Shown here one piece after another: positions 8,225 to 16,580 of a DNA stretch of 55,654 nt. The notes under the pieces were generated by a model. The model did no database searches. It was not told the DNA's origin and saw only the letters and a program-made list of their open reading frames with translations. Positions within the stretch are counted from its first letter, which is position 1, and every line of letters begins with the position of its first letter. The DNA is from Armatimonadota bacterium (GTDB taxonomy: Bacteria > Armatimonadota > JAAZEB01), in the NCBI GenBank assembly GCA_012512265.1, contig JAAZEM010000085.1:1-55654 (forward strand), in the 5' to 3' direction. The position numbers were made by a program, and so were the translations under genes.

Positions 8225-8432
8225 CGCTACCCTCCTTTTGTGTTGCATTCTGCATTAGCCCTCCGCGCGCCAACTCCTCCTTGCGCGAGCCGCATCCCGG
8301 TGCTGCATCTACCGCTCGGATGGTGCGGGCAACGCGATGTGCGAGCGAACGTGTGGTAGGGGCGTCAGACCCGCGCCCGCGTGCTGGGCTGCCGGCACCT
8401 GCTCACCCGTGGTATTGCGGGCCGGCTACCGC

Positions 8433-8461
8433 TTGATCATTTGACCATCTCTGCGTACAAT
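8433..8461 (+). promoter_or_regulatory. Promoter of the MBL hydrolase gene
   Basis: TTGATC (8433-8438), a 17-bp spacer and TACAAT (8456-8461). The predicted start point near 8468 lies just before the GGAGAGGAAG ribosome site, which fixes the gene start at 8489 and excludes the longer frame from 8381. The interval 8225-8432 shows no other clear feature. Confidence 0.65.
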
Positions 8462-8488
8462 AGGGCTATTGGAGAGGAAGAGCGGGTC

Positions 8489-9301
8489 GTGGGTGTGGGG
8501 AAAAGGCTGCGCGTTCGCTCGCTGGCCAGTGGGAGTAACGGCAACTGTGTCGTCGTCCAGTCGGGCGAGGACGCTTTGCTGATCGATGCGGGGATCAGCA
8601 GGCGCGCCGTTCTGGCGGGCCTGGCGGCAACCGGAATTCCGGAGCACGCCGTCCGCGCCATCCTCCTGACACACGAGCACTCGGATCACACCCGAGGGCT
8701 GTTGCCCGTGGCGCGCCGCCTGGGCGCGCCGGTGATTGCCAACCGCGCGACCCTGGCTGCCGCCGGAGCGTGTGACCTGGAGCATTGCGTGCTGGAGACC
8801 GGCGCGACGCTCGAGCTTGGCGCTCTCCGCCTGTGCTCTTTTGGCGTTTCGCACGACTCGGTGGAGCCCGTAGGCTATGTGGTGGAAGGCGGGGCACACC
8901 GGGTGGTCTGCTGCACCGACACGGGGGTGCCAGGTGATCTGAGCGAGCGCCTGAAGGAGGCCGACCTCGCCATCCTGGAGGCGAACCACGATATCGACCG
9001 CTTGCTGGCCGGGCCATATCCCGAGCGGCTGAAGCGGCGCATCCTGGGGGATGCAGGCCACCTCTCGAATGCGGCTGCGGCGGAGCTTGCCAGTGCGCTG
9101 CTGTTGCACCGGCCGGGCGCGCAGGTCTGGCTGGCGCACCTGAGCGCGATCAACAACACCCCGTCGCTGGCGCTGGCAACGGTACGCCGGCAGGTGGCTA
9201 TGGCAGGTGGTGACCCCGAGCGCGTCACTGTAGCCCCGCGCGGCCGGCCCGGCCCCATCTGGGATGCCGCCGAGACCTGGCGGCAGCTGTCGCTCTTTTA
9301 G
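8489..9301 (+). CDS. MBL-fold metallohydrolase (YycJ/WalJ-like)
   Basis: A 270-residue metallo-beta-lactamase-fold protein. It opens with a beta strand and S-G-S-N-G-N near residue 16; the metal motif T-H-E-H-S-D-H is near 60, followed by G-V-S-H-D-S-V-E-P, C-T-D-T-G, E-A-N-H-D and G-H-L-S-N. This series is typical of the YycJ/WalJ family, predicted nucleases or phosphodiesterases linked to DNA replication and cell-wall signalling in Firmicutes. The GTG at 8489 is preceded by GGAGAGGAAG and a promoter. It is followed after 64 nt by the fumarase alpha gene and may be co-transcribed with it. Confidence 0.85.
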   Translation: MGVGKRLRVRSLASGSNGNCVVVQSGEDALLIDAGISRRAVLAGLAATGIPEHAVRAILLTHEHSDHTRGLLPVARRLGAPVIANRATLAAAGACDLEHCVLETGATLELGALRLCSFGVSHDSVEPVGYVVEGGAHRVVCCTDTGVPGDLSERLKEADLAILEANHDIDRLLAGPYPERLKRRILGDAGHLSNAAAAELASALLLHRPGAQVWLAHLSAINNTPSLALATVRRQVAMAGGDPERVTVAPRGRPGPIWDAAETWRQLSLF

Positions 9302-9365
9302 ATGGGTGGCGCGCGGACAGGAAACGGGCAGTGCGGACCCGAAGAGGTATCCCGAGGAGGTTGGG

Positions 9366-10208
9366 TTGCGCGAGATCACAACGGATGCGATTGCCGGCGC
9401 CGTGGCCCGGCTTTGTATCGAGGCGTGCGTCGATCTGCCCGCCGACGTGGAAGCAGCGATTCGGGCGGGCCTGGAGCGCGAGGAGTCGCCCCTGGGCCGC
9501 GAGGTCCTTTGGTTGGCCCTGGAGAACGCCCGGCTGGCCCGCGAGCGCAGGCTGCCGATCTGCCAGGATACCGGTTTTGTCTCCGTCCTCGTGGAGCTGG
9601 GCCAGGAGGCGTGCGTCGTCGGGGGCGATCTGAACGAGGCGATTCACGAGGGCGTGCGCCGTGGCTATGCCGAGGGCCGGCTCCGGTGTTCGGTGCTCGA
9701 CCACCCGCTGCGCAGGAAGAACACGGGCGACAACACCCCCGCGGCGATCCACGTGGATATCGTGCCGGGCGACCGACTGCGAATCCGGGTAATGCCGAAG
9801 GGCGGCGGCTGCGAGAATATGAGCGCGCTGCGCATCCTGAAGCCGTCCGAGGGCGAGGAAGCCGTGAAGCAGTTCGTGGTCGAAACGGTCTTCAACGCCG
9901 GGCCAAACGCCTGCCCGCCTCTTGTCGTGGGGGTTGGAATTGGGGGCACGTTCGACCTGTGCCCGCACCTGGCCAAGCGGGCGCTCTTCCGGCCTCTGGG
10001 CGAGCATAGCCAGGATCCCGATGATGCCCGGCTGGAGCGCGAGCTCCTGGAGCGAGTGAACGCCACGGGCCTGGGGCCTTCTGGCTTTGGGGGGCGGATC
10101 ACCGCGCTCGCCGTGAACGTGGAGAGCTATCCGTGCCACATCACGGCGCTGCCGGTGGCGGTGAACGTGCAGTGCCACGCGGCCAGGCATAAGGAAGCGG
10201 TGCTGTAG
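9366..10208 (+). CDS. Class I fumarate hydratase, alpha subunit
   Basis: A 280-residue homologue of the N-terminal half of class I (4Fe-4S) fumarases and of TtdA. Cluster-binding cysteines are visible in C-Q-D-T-G (near 63), G-G-G-C-E-N (near 155) and a third Cys in the N-A-G-P-N-A-C segment; also R-R-K-N-T-G-D-N. It interconverts fumarate and malate with the beta subunit. I chose the TTG at 9366 because GAGGAGG ends 5 nt before it; the longer frame from 9264 overlaps the MBL gene. L-tartrate dehydratase is the main alternative, but the neighbouring succinate dehydrogenase genes favour fumarase. Confidence 0.88.
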   Translation: MREITTDAIAGAVARLCIEACVDLPADVEAAIRAGLEREESPLGREVLWLALENARLARERRLPICQDTGFVSVLVELGQEACVVGGDLNEAIHEGVRRGYAEGRLRCSVLDHPLRRKNTGDNTPAAIHVDIVPGDRLRIRVMPKGGGCENMSALRILKPSEGEEAVKQFVVETVFNAGPNACPPLVVGVGIGGTFDLCPHLAKRALFRPLGEHSQDPDDARLERELLERVNATGLGPSGFGGRITALAVNVESYPCHITALPVAVNVQCHAARHKEAVL

Positions 10209-10216
10209 GGAGAGCG

Positions 10217-10792
10217 ATGTCGGAAGCGATCAAACTGACAACCCCGCTCCGAGAGGAGCAGCTCCTCGCGCTGAGGGCGGGCGACCGCGTTCTGATCACG
10301 GGTGAGGTGATCACCGCCCGCGACGCGGCGCACAAGCGCTTGGTGGAGTGCATCGAGCGCGGCGAGCCGCTGCCGGTGGAGCTGGAGGGGCAGATCATCT
10401 ACTACGTGGGCCCGACGCCCGCGCCCCCAGGACGGCCCATCGGCTCGGCGGGGCCGACGACGGCGACGCGCATGGATGCCTATGTGCCGGCGCTGCTGGC
10501 GCGCGGCCTGCGGGGGATGATTGGCAAGGGCAGGCGCACGCCGGCGGTGGTGGAGGCGCTGCGCGAGCACCACGCGGTCTATTTTGGCGCCATTGGCGGG
10601 TTGGGCGCCCTCCTCTCCGAGCGGATCCGTGCCGCCGAGGTGGTTGCTTACGAGGATTTGGGCACCGAGGCGATCCGGCGCTTGGTGGTCGAGGAGTTCC
10701 CCGCAATTGTGATCAACGATTGTTATGGTGGCGATTTCTATCGGGAGGGTGTGGAGCAGTGGCGGTTGCCGGGCGGTGGGGGACTGAGATGA
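10217..10792 (+). CDS. Class I fumarate hydratase, beta subunit
   Basis: A 191-residue homologue of the C-terminal half of class I fumarases (TtdB-like). Motifs are T-A-R-D-A-A-H-K-R near residue 33, G-P-T-T-A-T-R-M-D near 80 and G-K-G near 103, all conserved in the catalytic beta domain. It starts 8 nt after the alpha gene and its TGA overlaps the next ATG (ATGA), so alpha, beta and SdhA are translationally linked. Confidence 0.9.
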   Translation: MSEAIKLTTPLREEQLLALRAGDRVLITGEVITARDAAHKRLVECIERGEPLPVELEGQIIYYVGPTPAPPGRPIGSAGPTTATRMDAYVPALLARGLRGMIGKGRRTPAVVEALREHHAVYFGAIGGLGALLSERIRAAEVVAYEDLGTEAIRRLVVEEFPAIVINDCYGGDFYREGVEQWRLPGGGGLR

Positions 10793-12513
10793 CGCATCAG
10801 TTCGATGCGGTGGTCGTAGGTGCTGGCGGCGCCGGATTGTGGGCGGCGCTGGAGCTTTCGGGGACAGCCAACACGGCGGTGCTGAGCAAGCTCTATCCGA
10901 CGCGCTCGCATACGGGCGCGGCACAGGGCGGGATTGGCGCGGCCCTTGGCAACATGGAGGAGGATCACTGGGAGTGGCACGCCTTCGATACGGTCAAAGG
11001 CGGCGACTATCTCTGTGATCAAGATGCCGTGGAGGTGATGTGCCGCGAGGCGATTGATACCGTCTACGAGCTGGAGCACCGCGGCCTCCCCTTCAGCCGG
11101 ACCGAGGATGGCCGCATTGCCCAGCGTCCCTTTGGCGGACATTCGCGCGAGTTCGGCAAGGGCCCGGTCCGCCGCTCTTGCTACGCGGCCGACCGCACCG
11201 GGCACATGATCTTGCAGACGCTCTACCAGCAGTGCATCAAGAATCAGGTGCGCTTCTTCGATGAGTTCCACGTGGTCGACCTGCTCATCGAAGAGAATGT
11301 GTGCCGGGGCGTCATCGCCTACTGCCTGGCCGATGGCACGCTGCACACCTTCCGTGCCAAGGCGGTGATCCTGGCCACGGGCGGGTGCGGGCGCATGTTC
11401 CGGATCACGAGCAACGCCTATGCCCTCACCGGCGATGGGATGGCGCTCGCCTACCGCCGCGGGGTGCCGCTGGAGGATATGGAGTTCTTCCAGTTTCACC
11501 CCACCGGCATCTACAAGATGGGCATCCTGATCACCGAGGGCGCGCGCGGCGAGGGCGGCGTTCTGCGCAACGCGCGCGGCGAGCGCTTCATGGAGCGGTA
11601 TGCGCCCACGATGAAGGACCTGGCCCCGCGCGACATGATCTCCCGCTTCATCTATCGCGAGATCCGCGAGGGGCGGGGCATTGATGGCCAGGATTACGTC
11701 CACCTCGATCTCACGCACCTTCCCGCGGAGACGATTGAAACGCGCTTACCGGATATCACCGACTTTGTGCGCACCTACCTCGGTGTCGATCCCGTATGGC
11801 AGCCGATCCCGGTGCAGCCCACCGCGCACTATGTGATGGGCGGCATCCCCACGGATCTCGACGCGCGCGTCGTCATCGACGAGAAGAACACGCCCCTGCC
11901 GGGGCTGTACGCTGCCGGCGAGTGCGCTTGTGTCTCGGTGCATGGCGCGAACCGCCTGGGCACCAACTCGCTGGTGGACATTCTTGTCTTTGGCCGGCGT
12001 GCCGGCAAGCACGCTGCCAGCTACGTGCGCGAGGTGGAGCTGCCACCGCTGCCACGCGATCCCCAGGCAAGGGCGCGCGCCGAGATCGAGCGCCTCCTGG
12101 CGAATACTGGGGACGAGCGACCGATCGCGATCCGCGACGAGCTGCGCCGTGTGATGATGGAAGACGCTGGCGTGGTGCGCACGGGCGAGAGCCTACAGCG
12201 CGTGATCGAGAAGCTCGGGGAGCTGAAGGAGCGCTATGCCCGCGTGGGCGTGCGTGACCAGAGCAAGCAGTTCAATACGGCGCTCCTGGAGACCGTGGAG
12301 CTGGGCTATCTGTTGGAATTGGCGGAGGTCCTGGCGAAGAGCGCGTTCGCCCGAGAGGAGAGCCGGGGGGCGCACTACCGCGAGGATTTCCCGAACCGGA
12401 ATGACACCGAGTGGCTGAGGCACACACTGGCCTATCGCACCGAGAAGGGGATCGAGTTGCGCTATAAACCTGTCACGGTGACCACCTTCCCGCCTCAGGA
12501 GAGGAAGTACTGA
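10789..12513 (+). CDS. sdhA: Succinate dehydrogenase/fumarate reductase flavoprotein subunit
   Basis: A 574-residue flavoprotein. The FAD-binding G-A-G-G-A-G-L is near residue 12. The S-H-T-G-A-A-Q-G-G segment near 40 carries the His expected to hold FAD covalently. Catalytic-domain motifs are H-P-T-G near 236, E-G-A-R-G-E-G-G, and [11 protein letters not shown] near 384. It interconverts succinate and fumarate. The ATG at 10789 overlaps the fumarase beta stop as ATGA; the open frame extends upstream only as a shadow. SdhB follows after 2 nt. No sdhC or sdhD anchor gene is present on either side. Confidence 0.93.
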   Translation: MTHQFDAVVVGAGGAGLWAALELSGTANTAVLSKLYPTRSHTGAAQGGIGAALGNMEEDHWEWHAFDTVKGGDYLCDQDAVEVMCREAIDTVYELEHRGLPFSRTEDGRIAQRPFGGHSREFGKGPVRRSCYAADRTGHMILQTLYQQCIKNQVRFFDEFHVVDLLIEENVCRGVIAYCLADGTLHTFRAKAVILATGGCGRMFRITSNAYALTGDGMALAYRRGVPLEDMEFFQFHPTGIYKMGILITEGARGEGGVLRNARGERFMERYAPTMKDLAPRDMISRFIYREIREGRGIDGQDYVHLDLTHLPAETIETRLPDITDFVRTYLGVDPVWQPIPVQPTAHYVMGGIPTDLDARVVIDEKNTPLPGLYAAGECACVSVHGANRLGTNSLVDILVFGRRAGKHAASYVREVELPPLPRDPQARARAEIERLLANTGDERPIAIRDELRRVMMEDAGVVRTGESLQRVIEKLGELKERYARVGVRDQSKQFNTALLETVELGYLLELAEVLAKSAFAREESRGAHYREDFPNRNDTEWLRHTLAYRTEKGIELRYKPVTVTTFPPQERKY

Positions 12514-12515
12514 GG

Positions 12516-13214
12516 ATGCGCTACACGATACGAATCCGGCGCTTCAACCCCGAGGTGGACCAGCGTCCACGCTGGCAGGAATTCACAGTGGAGATGGAGC
12601 CGACCGATCGCCTGCTGGATGCGCTTCAGGAGATCAAGGAGCATCAGGATGAGACGCTGGCCTTCCGGCGCTCCTGCGCGCATGGCATCTGCGGCTCGGA
12701 TGCGATGATCATCAACGGCATCAACCGGTTGGCCTGCAAGATGCTCCTCAAGGATTTGGGGCCGCGCATCACCGTCGAGCCGCTGCGTGGCTTCAAGGTG
12801 CTCCGCGACCTCATCGTTGATATGGACTCCTTCTTCGAGCAGTATCGGAGCATCAAGCCCTATCTGATCAAGGGGGGAGAGCCACCTGCCACGGAGTATC
12901 GGCAGACGCCTGCGGAGCGCGCCGTCTACGACGATACCACCAAGTGCATTCTCTGCGCGGCCTGCACCACGTCTTGCCCCATCTTTTGGGCCAATCAGAC
13001 GTTCGTGGGGCCCGCAGCGTTGGTGAATGCACACCGCTTCATCTTCGACAGCCGCGACGAGGGCGCCGAGGAACGCCTCGAGATCGTCAACAAACGCATG
13101 GGCGTTTGGCGGTGTCGGACCATCTTCAACTGCACAGACGCCTGCCCGCGCGGCATTGGCGTCACCAAGGCGATTGAGGATCTGAAGCGGGCGCTGTTGT
13201 ATAAGAAGCTGTGA
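12516..13214 (+). CDS. sdhB: Succinate dehydrogenase/fumarate reductase iron-sulfur subunit
   Basis: A 232-residue electron-transfer subunit. The 2Fe-2S motif is C-A-H-G-I-C-G-S-D with a downstream Cys. The fourth-ligand position is Asp, as in E. coli SdhB, so this is not a defect. The C-terminal half has C-I-L-C-A-A-C-T-T-S-C-P near 148 and C-R-T-I-F-N-C-T-D-A-C-P near 200 for the 4Fe-4S and 3Fe-4S clusters. It would pass electrons from SdhA to quinone through a membrane anchor, which is not encoded nearby. Two nt after sdhA. Confidence 0.93.
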   Translation: MRYTIRIRRFNPEVDQRPRWQEFTVEMEPTDRLLDALQEIKEHQDETLAFRRSCAHGICGSDAMIINGINRLACKMLLKDLGPRITVEPLRGFKVLRDLIVDMDSFFEQYRSIKPYLIKGGEPPATEYRQTPAERAVYDDTTKCILCAACTTSCPIFWANQTFVGPAALVNAHRFIFDSRDEGAEERLEIVNKRMGVWRCRTIFNCTDACPRGIGVTKAIEDLKRALLYKKL

Positions 13215-13226
13215 CAGACACGGCAT

Positions 13227-13304
13227 GTAGAGCGTAGGCGGGCAGGGCGGCTGGCTCTCGCGACGCGCGTGGGAGGCGACCGCCCGAAGCTGTTTTCGCT
13301 CTAC
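13227..13304. promoter_or_regulatory. Nested inverted repeat between sdhB and rex
   Basis: Outer arms GTAGAGCG (13227-13234) and CGCTCTAC (13297-13304) are perfect complements. Inside, GGGCGG (13245-13250) matches CCGCCC (13280-13285). It fills most of the 119-bp sdhB-rex gap, 30 nt before the rex start. No canonical Rex operator (TTGTGA-N8-TCACAA) is visible. It may be an mRNA processing or attenuation structure. Confidence 0.35.
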
Positions 13305-13333
13305 GCTTGACGCATTACGAGAGGAGCTTCCGC

Positions 13334-14020
13334 TTGGCTCGGAGCAGCGTTGTCGTGCCGACCCCGACCCTGGAGCGCCTGTCGACCTACCTGCGCTACC
13401 TCCTGGAGTTGGAGCGCGCCGGCGTGGAGACGATCCGCTCTGCTGAGATCGAGGAACCGACGGGCATCAGCGCGGCGCAGTTTCGCAAAGACCTCTCCTA
13501 CTTTGGTGAATTCGGCAAGCCGGGCAGTGGCTATTACGTCTCGGAGCTGCGCGCGCGGATTGCCACCATCCTGAAGCTGGATCGCGACCAGCTCGTGCTC
13601 CTCGTGGGCGCGGGGAATCTGGGCGCTGCCCTGGCCGCCTTTCCCGGTTGGGCGCAATACCACCTCCACATCGCGGCGGTCTTCGATAACAACATCGCGA
13701 AGATCGGGAGGCGGCTGTGGGATTGGGAGATCCTCGATATCGAGCGGCTTGCCGAGGTCAACGAGAAGCTGGGCGCGGAGATTGGCATCATCGCCGTGCC
13801 GGCCGAAGCGGCGCAGAGCGTGGCGGACCGCCTGGTGGCCGCTGGCGTGCGCGGCCTCCTCAACTTCGCCCCCGCCGGCATCCGGCCCGCGCCCGGAGTG
13901 GCGGTCCGCAACGTCTCCCTGGTGCAGGAGATGGCCGTGCTGACCTACCACCTGGGTGAGCGCTCCTGCAACCGGCTTCCGGACGAGGAACCCGCGGAGG
14001 ACGAGACAGAGGCCGAGTGA
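13334..14020 (+). CDS. rex: Redox-sensing transcriptional repressor Rex
   Basis: A 228-residue Rex. The N-terminal winged helix includes P-T-P-T-L-E-R-L-S-T-Y-L-R-Y-L, S-A-E-I, and the recognition segment Q-F-R-K-D-L-S-Y-F-G-E-F-G-K. The Rossmann domain has V-G-A-G-N-L-G near residue 92 and A-V-F-D-N-N. Rex senses the NADH/NAD+ ratio and in many bacteria represses fermentation and anaerobic respiration genes. I chose the TTG at 13334, with GAGGAG 7 nt upstream; the in-frame TTG at 13307 lacks a site. Its position after fumarase and sdhAB suggests it controls them. Confidence 0.94.
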   Translation: MARSSVVVPTPTLERLSTYLRYLLELERAGVETIRSAEIEEPTGISAAQFRKDLSYFGEFGKPGSGYYVSELRARIATILKLDRDQLVLLVGAGNLGAALAAFPGWAQYHLHIAAVFDNNIAKIGRRLWDWEILDIERLAEVNEKLGAEIGIIAVPAEAAQSVADRLVAAGVRGLLNFAPAGIRPAPGVAVRNVSLVQEMAVLTYHLGERSCNRLPDEEPAEDETEAE

Positions 14021-14037
14021 GAGGCGAGTGATGCCTT

Positions 14038-14292
14038 ATGCCTGACGCCGCGCGATGGATGCTGTTCGCGGCGCCGTCGTTACTCCTGATCAACTGGATG
14101 GCCGTCCTCCTCGGGGTCGCTGCGCTGGCATGGCACCGGCGCGAGGGGCGCTGGCCTCGATGGGGCGCGCTCGCTCCCCTGGCTGCGCGAATCGCCGCCA
14201 ACCCGCGCACCCGCAGGCGCACCCTCTGGATGGCGATCCAGCTCCTCCTCCTCGACCTCCTGGCCCCGTTGGCCCTCATCGCGCTCAAGTAG
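14038..14292 (+). CDS. Small two-helix membrane protein, unknown
   Basis: An 84-residue protein not recognised. It has two hydrophobic segments (about residues 8-32 and 62-82) separated by an Arg-rich, Pro-containing loop (R-R-E-G-R-W-P-R-W and N-P-R-T-R-R-R), suggesting a hairpin with a cytoplasmic basic loop. It starts 17 nt after rex and ends just before a strong hairpin, so it is probably the last gene of the fumarase-sdhAB-rex transcript. It does not look like SdhC or SdhD: it is short and has no haem-ligating His pattern. It remains a candidate accessory membrane subunit. Confidence 0.6.
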   Translation: MPDAARWMLFAAPSLLLINWMAVLLGVAALAWHRREGRWPRWGALAPLAARIAANPRTRRRTLWMAIQLLLLDLLAPLALIALK

Positions 14293-14294
14293 CA

Positions 14295-14324
14295 GGCCGG
14301 GGGGATCGAGATCCCCCCGTGGCC
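14295..14324. terminator. Hairpin terminator between convergent genes
   Basis: GGGGGGATC (14299-14307), a GA loop and GATCCCCCC (14310-14318) form a 9-bp perfect stem, extended by GGCC on both sides. It lies between the 84-residue ORF and the convergent sugar isomerase and could serve both. There is no T-run. Confidence 0.6.
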
Positions 14325-14332
14325 ACTGAACC

Positions 14333-15085
14333 CTACTTGTTCCCCACCGCAAGGCCGTTATCGACCAGGTAGCGGTAGCTGCGCTCCACGGCCTCCATCA
14401 TATCCGTCGCGCACGAGTCGAGCTCTACGATCACCCACTCGAGGACGTTCGGATCGGTTGCGGCGAGGATCTTCGGAAAGTCGAGCTTCCCGGAGCCGAC
14501 CGCCGTCATCGGCTGCTTCGGCTCGATCATGCCGTCCTTGGCGTGGAGGAGCAAGACGCGCTGCTTGCGGTCCGCCACGGCTTTGACCGCGTCGCCGCAG
14601 CCCACCTGGGCCCAGTAGACATCCAGCTCGGCGAAGACCGAGGGCGACGCCTCCAGAAGAATATCCTCCGGGAAGCGGCCCTCCACGGTCTCGAACTCCC
14701 ACCAGTGGTTATGCAGGCCCAGGGCGATGCCTGTGCCCTCGAGGAGGGAAACGGCAGTCGCAACCTTCTCTGCCGCCTGCTTGCACAGCTCCACCGTCTT
14801 GAGCTGGTCGGGCCCGAAACCGGCGACGAGCCGCGTGATCCCAAGGGTGCGGCACTGGTCGACGAGCTCCGCGCAGTTCTCCGCCGTGGGCAGCGGCAGG
14901 TGGGCGCTGCTCACCTGCAGCCCGAGGTCATCAATGACCTTCCGCACCTCGGCCGGTGCCATCCCATGCAGGCCGGCGAACTCGACACCCTTGTAGCCCA
15001 TGTCGGCAATTCTCTTCAGGACCGCGGGGAAGTCCTTCGCCGCGGCTTCGCGGACGGAATAGAGCTGAATAGCGATCGGCTTCAT
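14333..15085 (-). CDS. TIM-barrel sugar phosphate isomerase/epimerase family protein
   Basis: A 250-residue xylose isomerase-like TIM barrel (AP endonuclease 2 family fold). Visible are I-A-I-Q-L-Y-S-V-R at the start, G-Y-K-G-V-E-F-A-G near 34, L-G-L-H-N-H-W-W-E-F near 135, E-L-D-V-Y-W near 166 and H-A-K-D-G near 195, the usual metal ligands. Members isomerise or epimerise sugars or inositol derivatives. The start at 15085 has AAGGAG 9 nt upstream. It is convergent with the rex unit. The substrate is unknown; context suggests polysaccharide-derived sugars. Confidence 0.85.
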   Translation of the reverse strand: MKPIAIQLYSVREAAAKDFPAVLKRIADMGYKGVEFAGLHGMAPAEVRKVIDDLGLQVSSAHLPLPTAENCAELVDQCRTLGITRLVAGFGPDQLKTVELCKQAAEKVATAVSLLEGTGIALGLHNHWWEFETVEGRFPEDILLEASPSVFAELDVYWAQVGCGDAVKAVADRKQRVLLLHAKDGMIEPKQPMTAVGSGKLDFPKILAATDPNVLEWVIVELDSCATDMMEAVERSYRYLVDNGLAVGNK

Positions 15086-15204
15086 GCTCGTGGCTCCTTC
15101 GCAATGGATCAGATGAGGAGACGAGGCTTCGTCCCTCGGGCGGTAGTGTTCGGTGCCCGGTAGGGCAGCTCCTGCGCCCGCAACTCCCAAAGCCCGGCTC
15201 GCAC

Positions 15205-15245
15205 CGGCGTCGATACCACGGATGAGGGGGACGGACACGGATGGG
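15205..15245 (+). repeat. Short dispersed repeat, module C copy
   Basis: The core GATACCACGGATGAGGGGG followed by ACGGACAC recurs, with a few changes, on the opposite strand at 33141-33176, and in a weaker form near 18325-18351. Both good copies sit within 150 bp of the larger hairpin repeat but in inverse orientation to it. Function unknown. Confidence 0.55.
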
Positions 15246-15341
15246 CGCCTGCTTTCCTAACCCCCGACTCCTTCCCTGCCCTCCAACCCCGGGCCAGCCC
15301 CAGGTCAGGGGAGCTACCGCGTGGCGCTACCGGGGTAAGCC

Positions 15342-15480
15342 TATCGCACGGCGCTAAAGCACCGCGCTGCTTGTGAGCGAAGCCCTGCCGGGCTGGGCCG
15401 GGCTCCATTCGCAGTGCAAGCACAACAGCGGGGGTTTGTGAGGAGGATGCGCCGCGCGGTGCTTCCAGCTCCGCGCGCGC
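15342..15480 (-). repeat. Dispersed hairpin repeat, copy 1 (inverted)
   Basis: The reverse complement of the repeat found at 18.4, 28.6 and 33.3 kb. Module B occupies 15342-15397 and a decayed module A 15451-15480. In this copy the module B hairpin reads GCGCGGTGC-TTTA-GCGCCGTGC, where an A-T pair of the other copies is replaced by C-G. The rest of 15086-15529 shows only the module C copy and no coding signal. Confidence 0.75.
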
Positions 15481-15529
15481 AACCCACGGGCACCCACCCT
15501 GCCCTGAGCAACCGCCTTTTCGGGAACCA

Positions 15530-15569
15530 CCCTCTTGACAACCAGGGTACGGTTGTGATACTAAGAGGG
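15530..15569 (+). promoter_or_regulatory. Promoter of the pilin gene inside a nested palindrome
   Basis: A perfect -35 TTGACA (15535-15540), a 16-bp spacer and an extended -10 TGTGATACT ending at 15562. Superimposed are two nested inverted repeats: outer CCCTCTT (15530-15536) with AAGAGGG (15563-15569), and inner ACAACC (15538-15543) with GGTTGT (15551-15556) around AGGGTAC. The symmetry covers exactly the polymerase contact region, so this looks like an operator. The leader to the GTG at 15729 is about 160 nt. Confidence 0.65.
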
Positions 15570-15728
15570 CCAAGGTATCAGGCGAGCGCCCCATGCCAGA
15601 GGATGGGAGCGGGATGGCGAGCGTCAGCGAGCCAGCGCCGAAGACCGGCCAGTCGCGGCCGGTCTCGCGGGGGCAGAGCCTCTCGAGAGGCACCATGCCC
15701 GGTACCTGATGGGAAGGAGGTTTCGGCT

Positions 15729-16442
15729 GTGCTGTACAGGCAGAGAGGTTCCATCAAGGGGTTTACGCTTATCGAGCTGCTGGTGGTCATCGCGATTATC
15801 GCCATCCTGGCGGCGATTCTCTTCCCAGTCTTTGCGCGCGCGAGGGAGAACGCGCGCAAGTCCTCCTGTCAGAGCAACCTGAAGCAGATCGCGATGGCGG
15901 CGCTGCAGTATGTGCAGGACTACGACGAAACCCTACCCACGCACTCCCACCGAATGGTCGGTGGACAGACGCTGGAGGATATGCTCGCGGGGCGGCCCCA
16001 AGGGCCGTGGTGCGTTTACCTTCAGCCCTATGTGAAGAGCTGGGATGTGTTCGCCTGTGGCAGTGACAAGGAACGGAGCTGGAACGTGGAGACATCTGCT
16101 CCCGCCACCGTTGCTGTCAAGGATCCGCCGAACAGCTACGGGTGGAACTACAACTTCGTCCAGGGCGGGCCGTACCGAATGGCCACCATCCAGGAGCCAG
16201 CATCAATCGTCATGCTCTGTGAACAGAGCGGTCGGCTGCCCTACGGGCGGTGGTGGAACAGCGCGGAGCGCATGGGCTCCGGCACGCACTACATCTGGCG
16301 TTACGACCGGCACATGGACGGCGCCAACTACGCCTTCTGGGACGGTCACGTCAAGTGGATGCACGGGAATCTGGTGCCCAAGTCAACGACGGCCGCGGTT
16401 TGGCCGACACAGAACTTCCGCTTCCAGTCGGTTTGGCCCTGA
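15729..16442 (+). CDS. H-X9-DG (DUF1559-type) pilin-like protein 1
   Basis: A 237-residue type II/IV pseudopilin-like protein. After a short basic leader ([10 protein letters not shown]) comes the prepilin peptidase site G|F-T-L-I-E with a ~20-residue hydrophobic helix, then [16 protein letters not shown]. The C-terminal signature is [17 protein letters not shown]. Such proteins are abundant in Planctomycetota and Armatimonadota; their role is unknown, perhaps surface fibres or secretion. I chose the GTG at 15729 because GGAAGGAGG lies 8 nt upstream; the open frame runs back through the repeat. A secreted lyase-like gene follows at 16581. Confidence 0.92.
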   Translation: MLYRQRGSIKGFTLIELLVVIAIIAILAAILFPVFARARENARKSSCQSNLKQIAMAALQYVQDYDETLPTHSHRMVGGQTLEDMLAGRPQGPWCVYLQPYVKSWDVFACGSDKERSWNVETSAPATVAVKDPPNSYGWNYNFVQGGPYRMATIQEPASIVMLCEQSGRLPYGRWWNSAERMGSGTHYIWRYDRHMDGANYAFWDGHVKWMHGNLVPKSTTAAVWPTQNFRFQSVWP

Positions 16443-16580
16443 GCTATGGGCAGGCCTCACCTTCGTAGCGGGGTGCGCCCCGGGCGCGTCCCGCCGTTCT
16501 ACCCGCGCCGGCGCGCGCCGCGGCAGCGTGGATCACGCGCCCGGGCCGCCTTTCGTTTCACAGGCGCAAGGAGGGGGACC

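Noticed and set aside
8443..8461. TTGACC as the -35 of the MBL gene promoter
   Set aside because: Only 9 bp from the -10. TTGATC ten bases upstream gives the correct 17-bp spacer.
12660..12700. Missing third cysteine in the SdhB 2Fe-2S motif as a sign of inactivation
   Set aside because: Asp at that position is also the ligand in E. coli SdhB, so it is a normal variant.
13215..13333. A canonical Rex operator ahead of rex
   Set aside because: No TTGTGA-N8-TCACAA-like site is visible; only the GTAGAGCG inverted repeat, which does not match.
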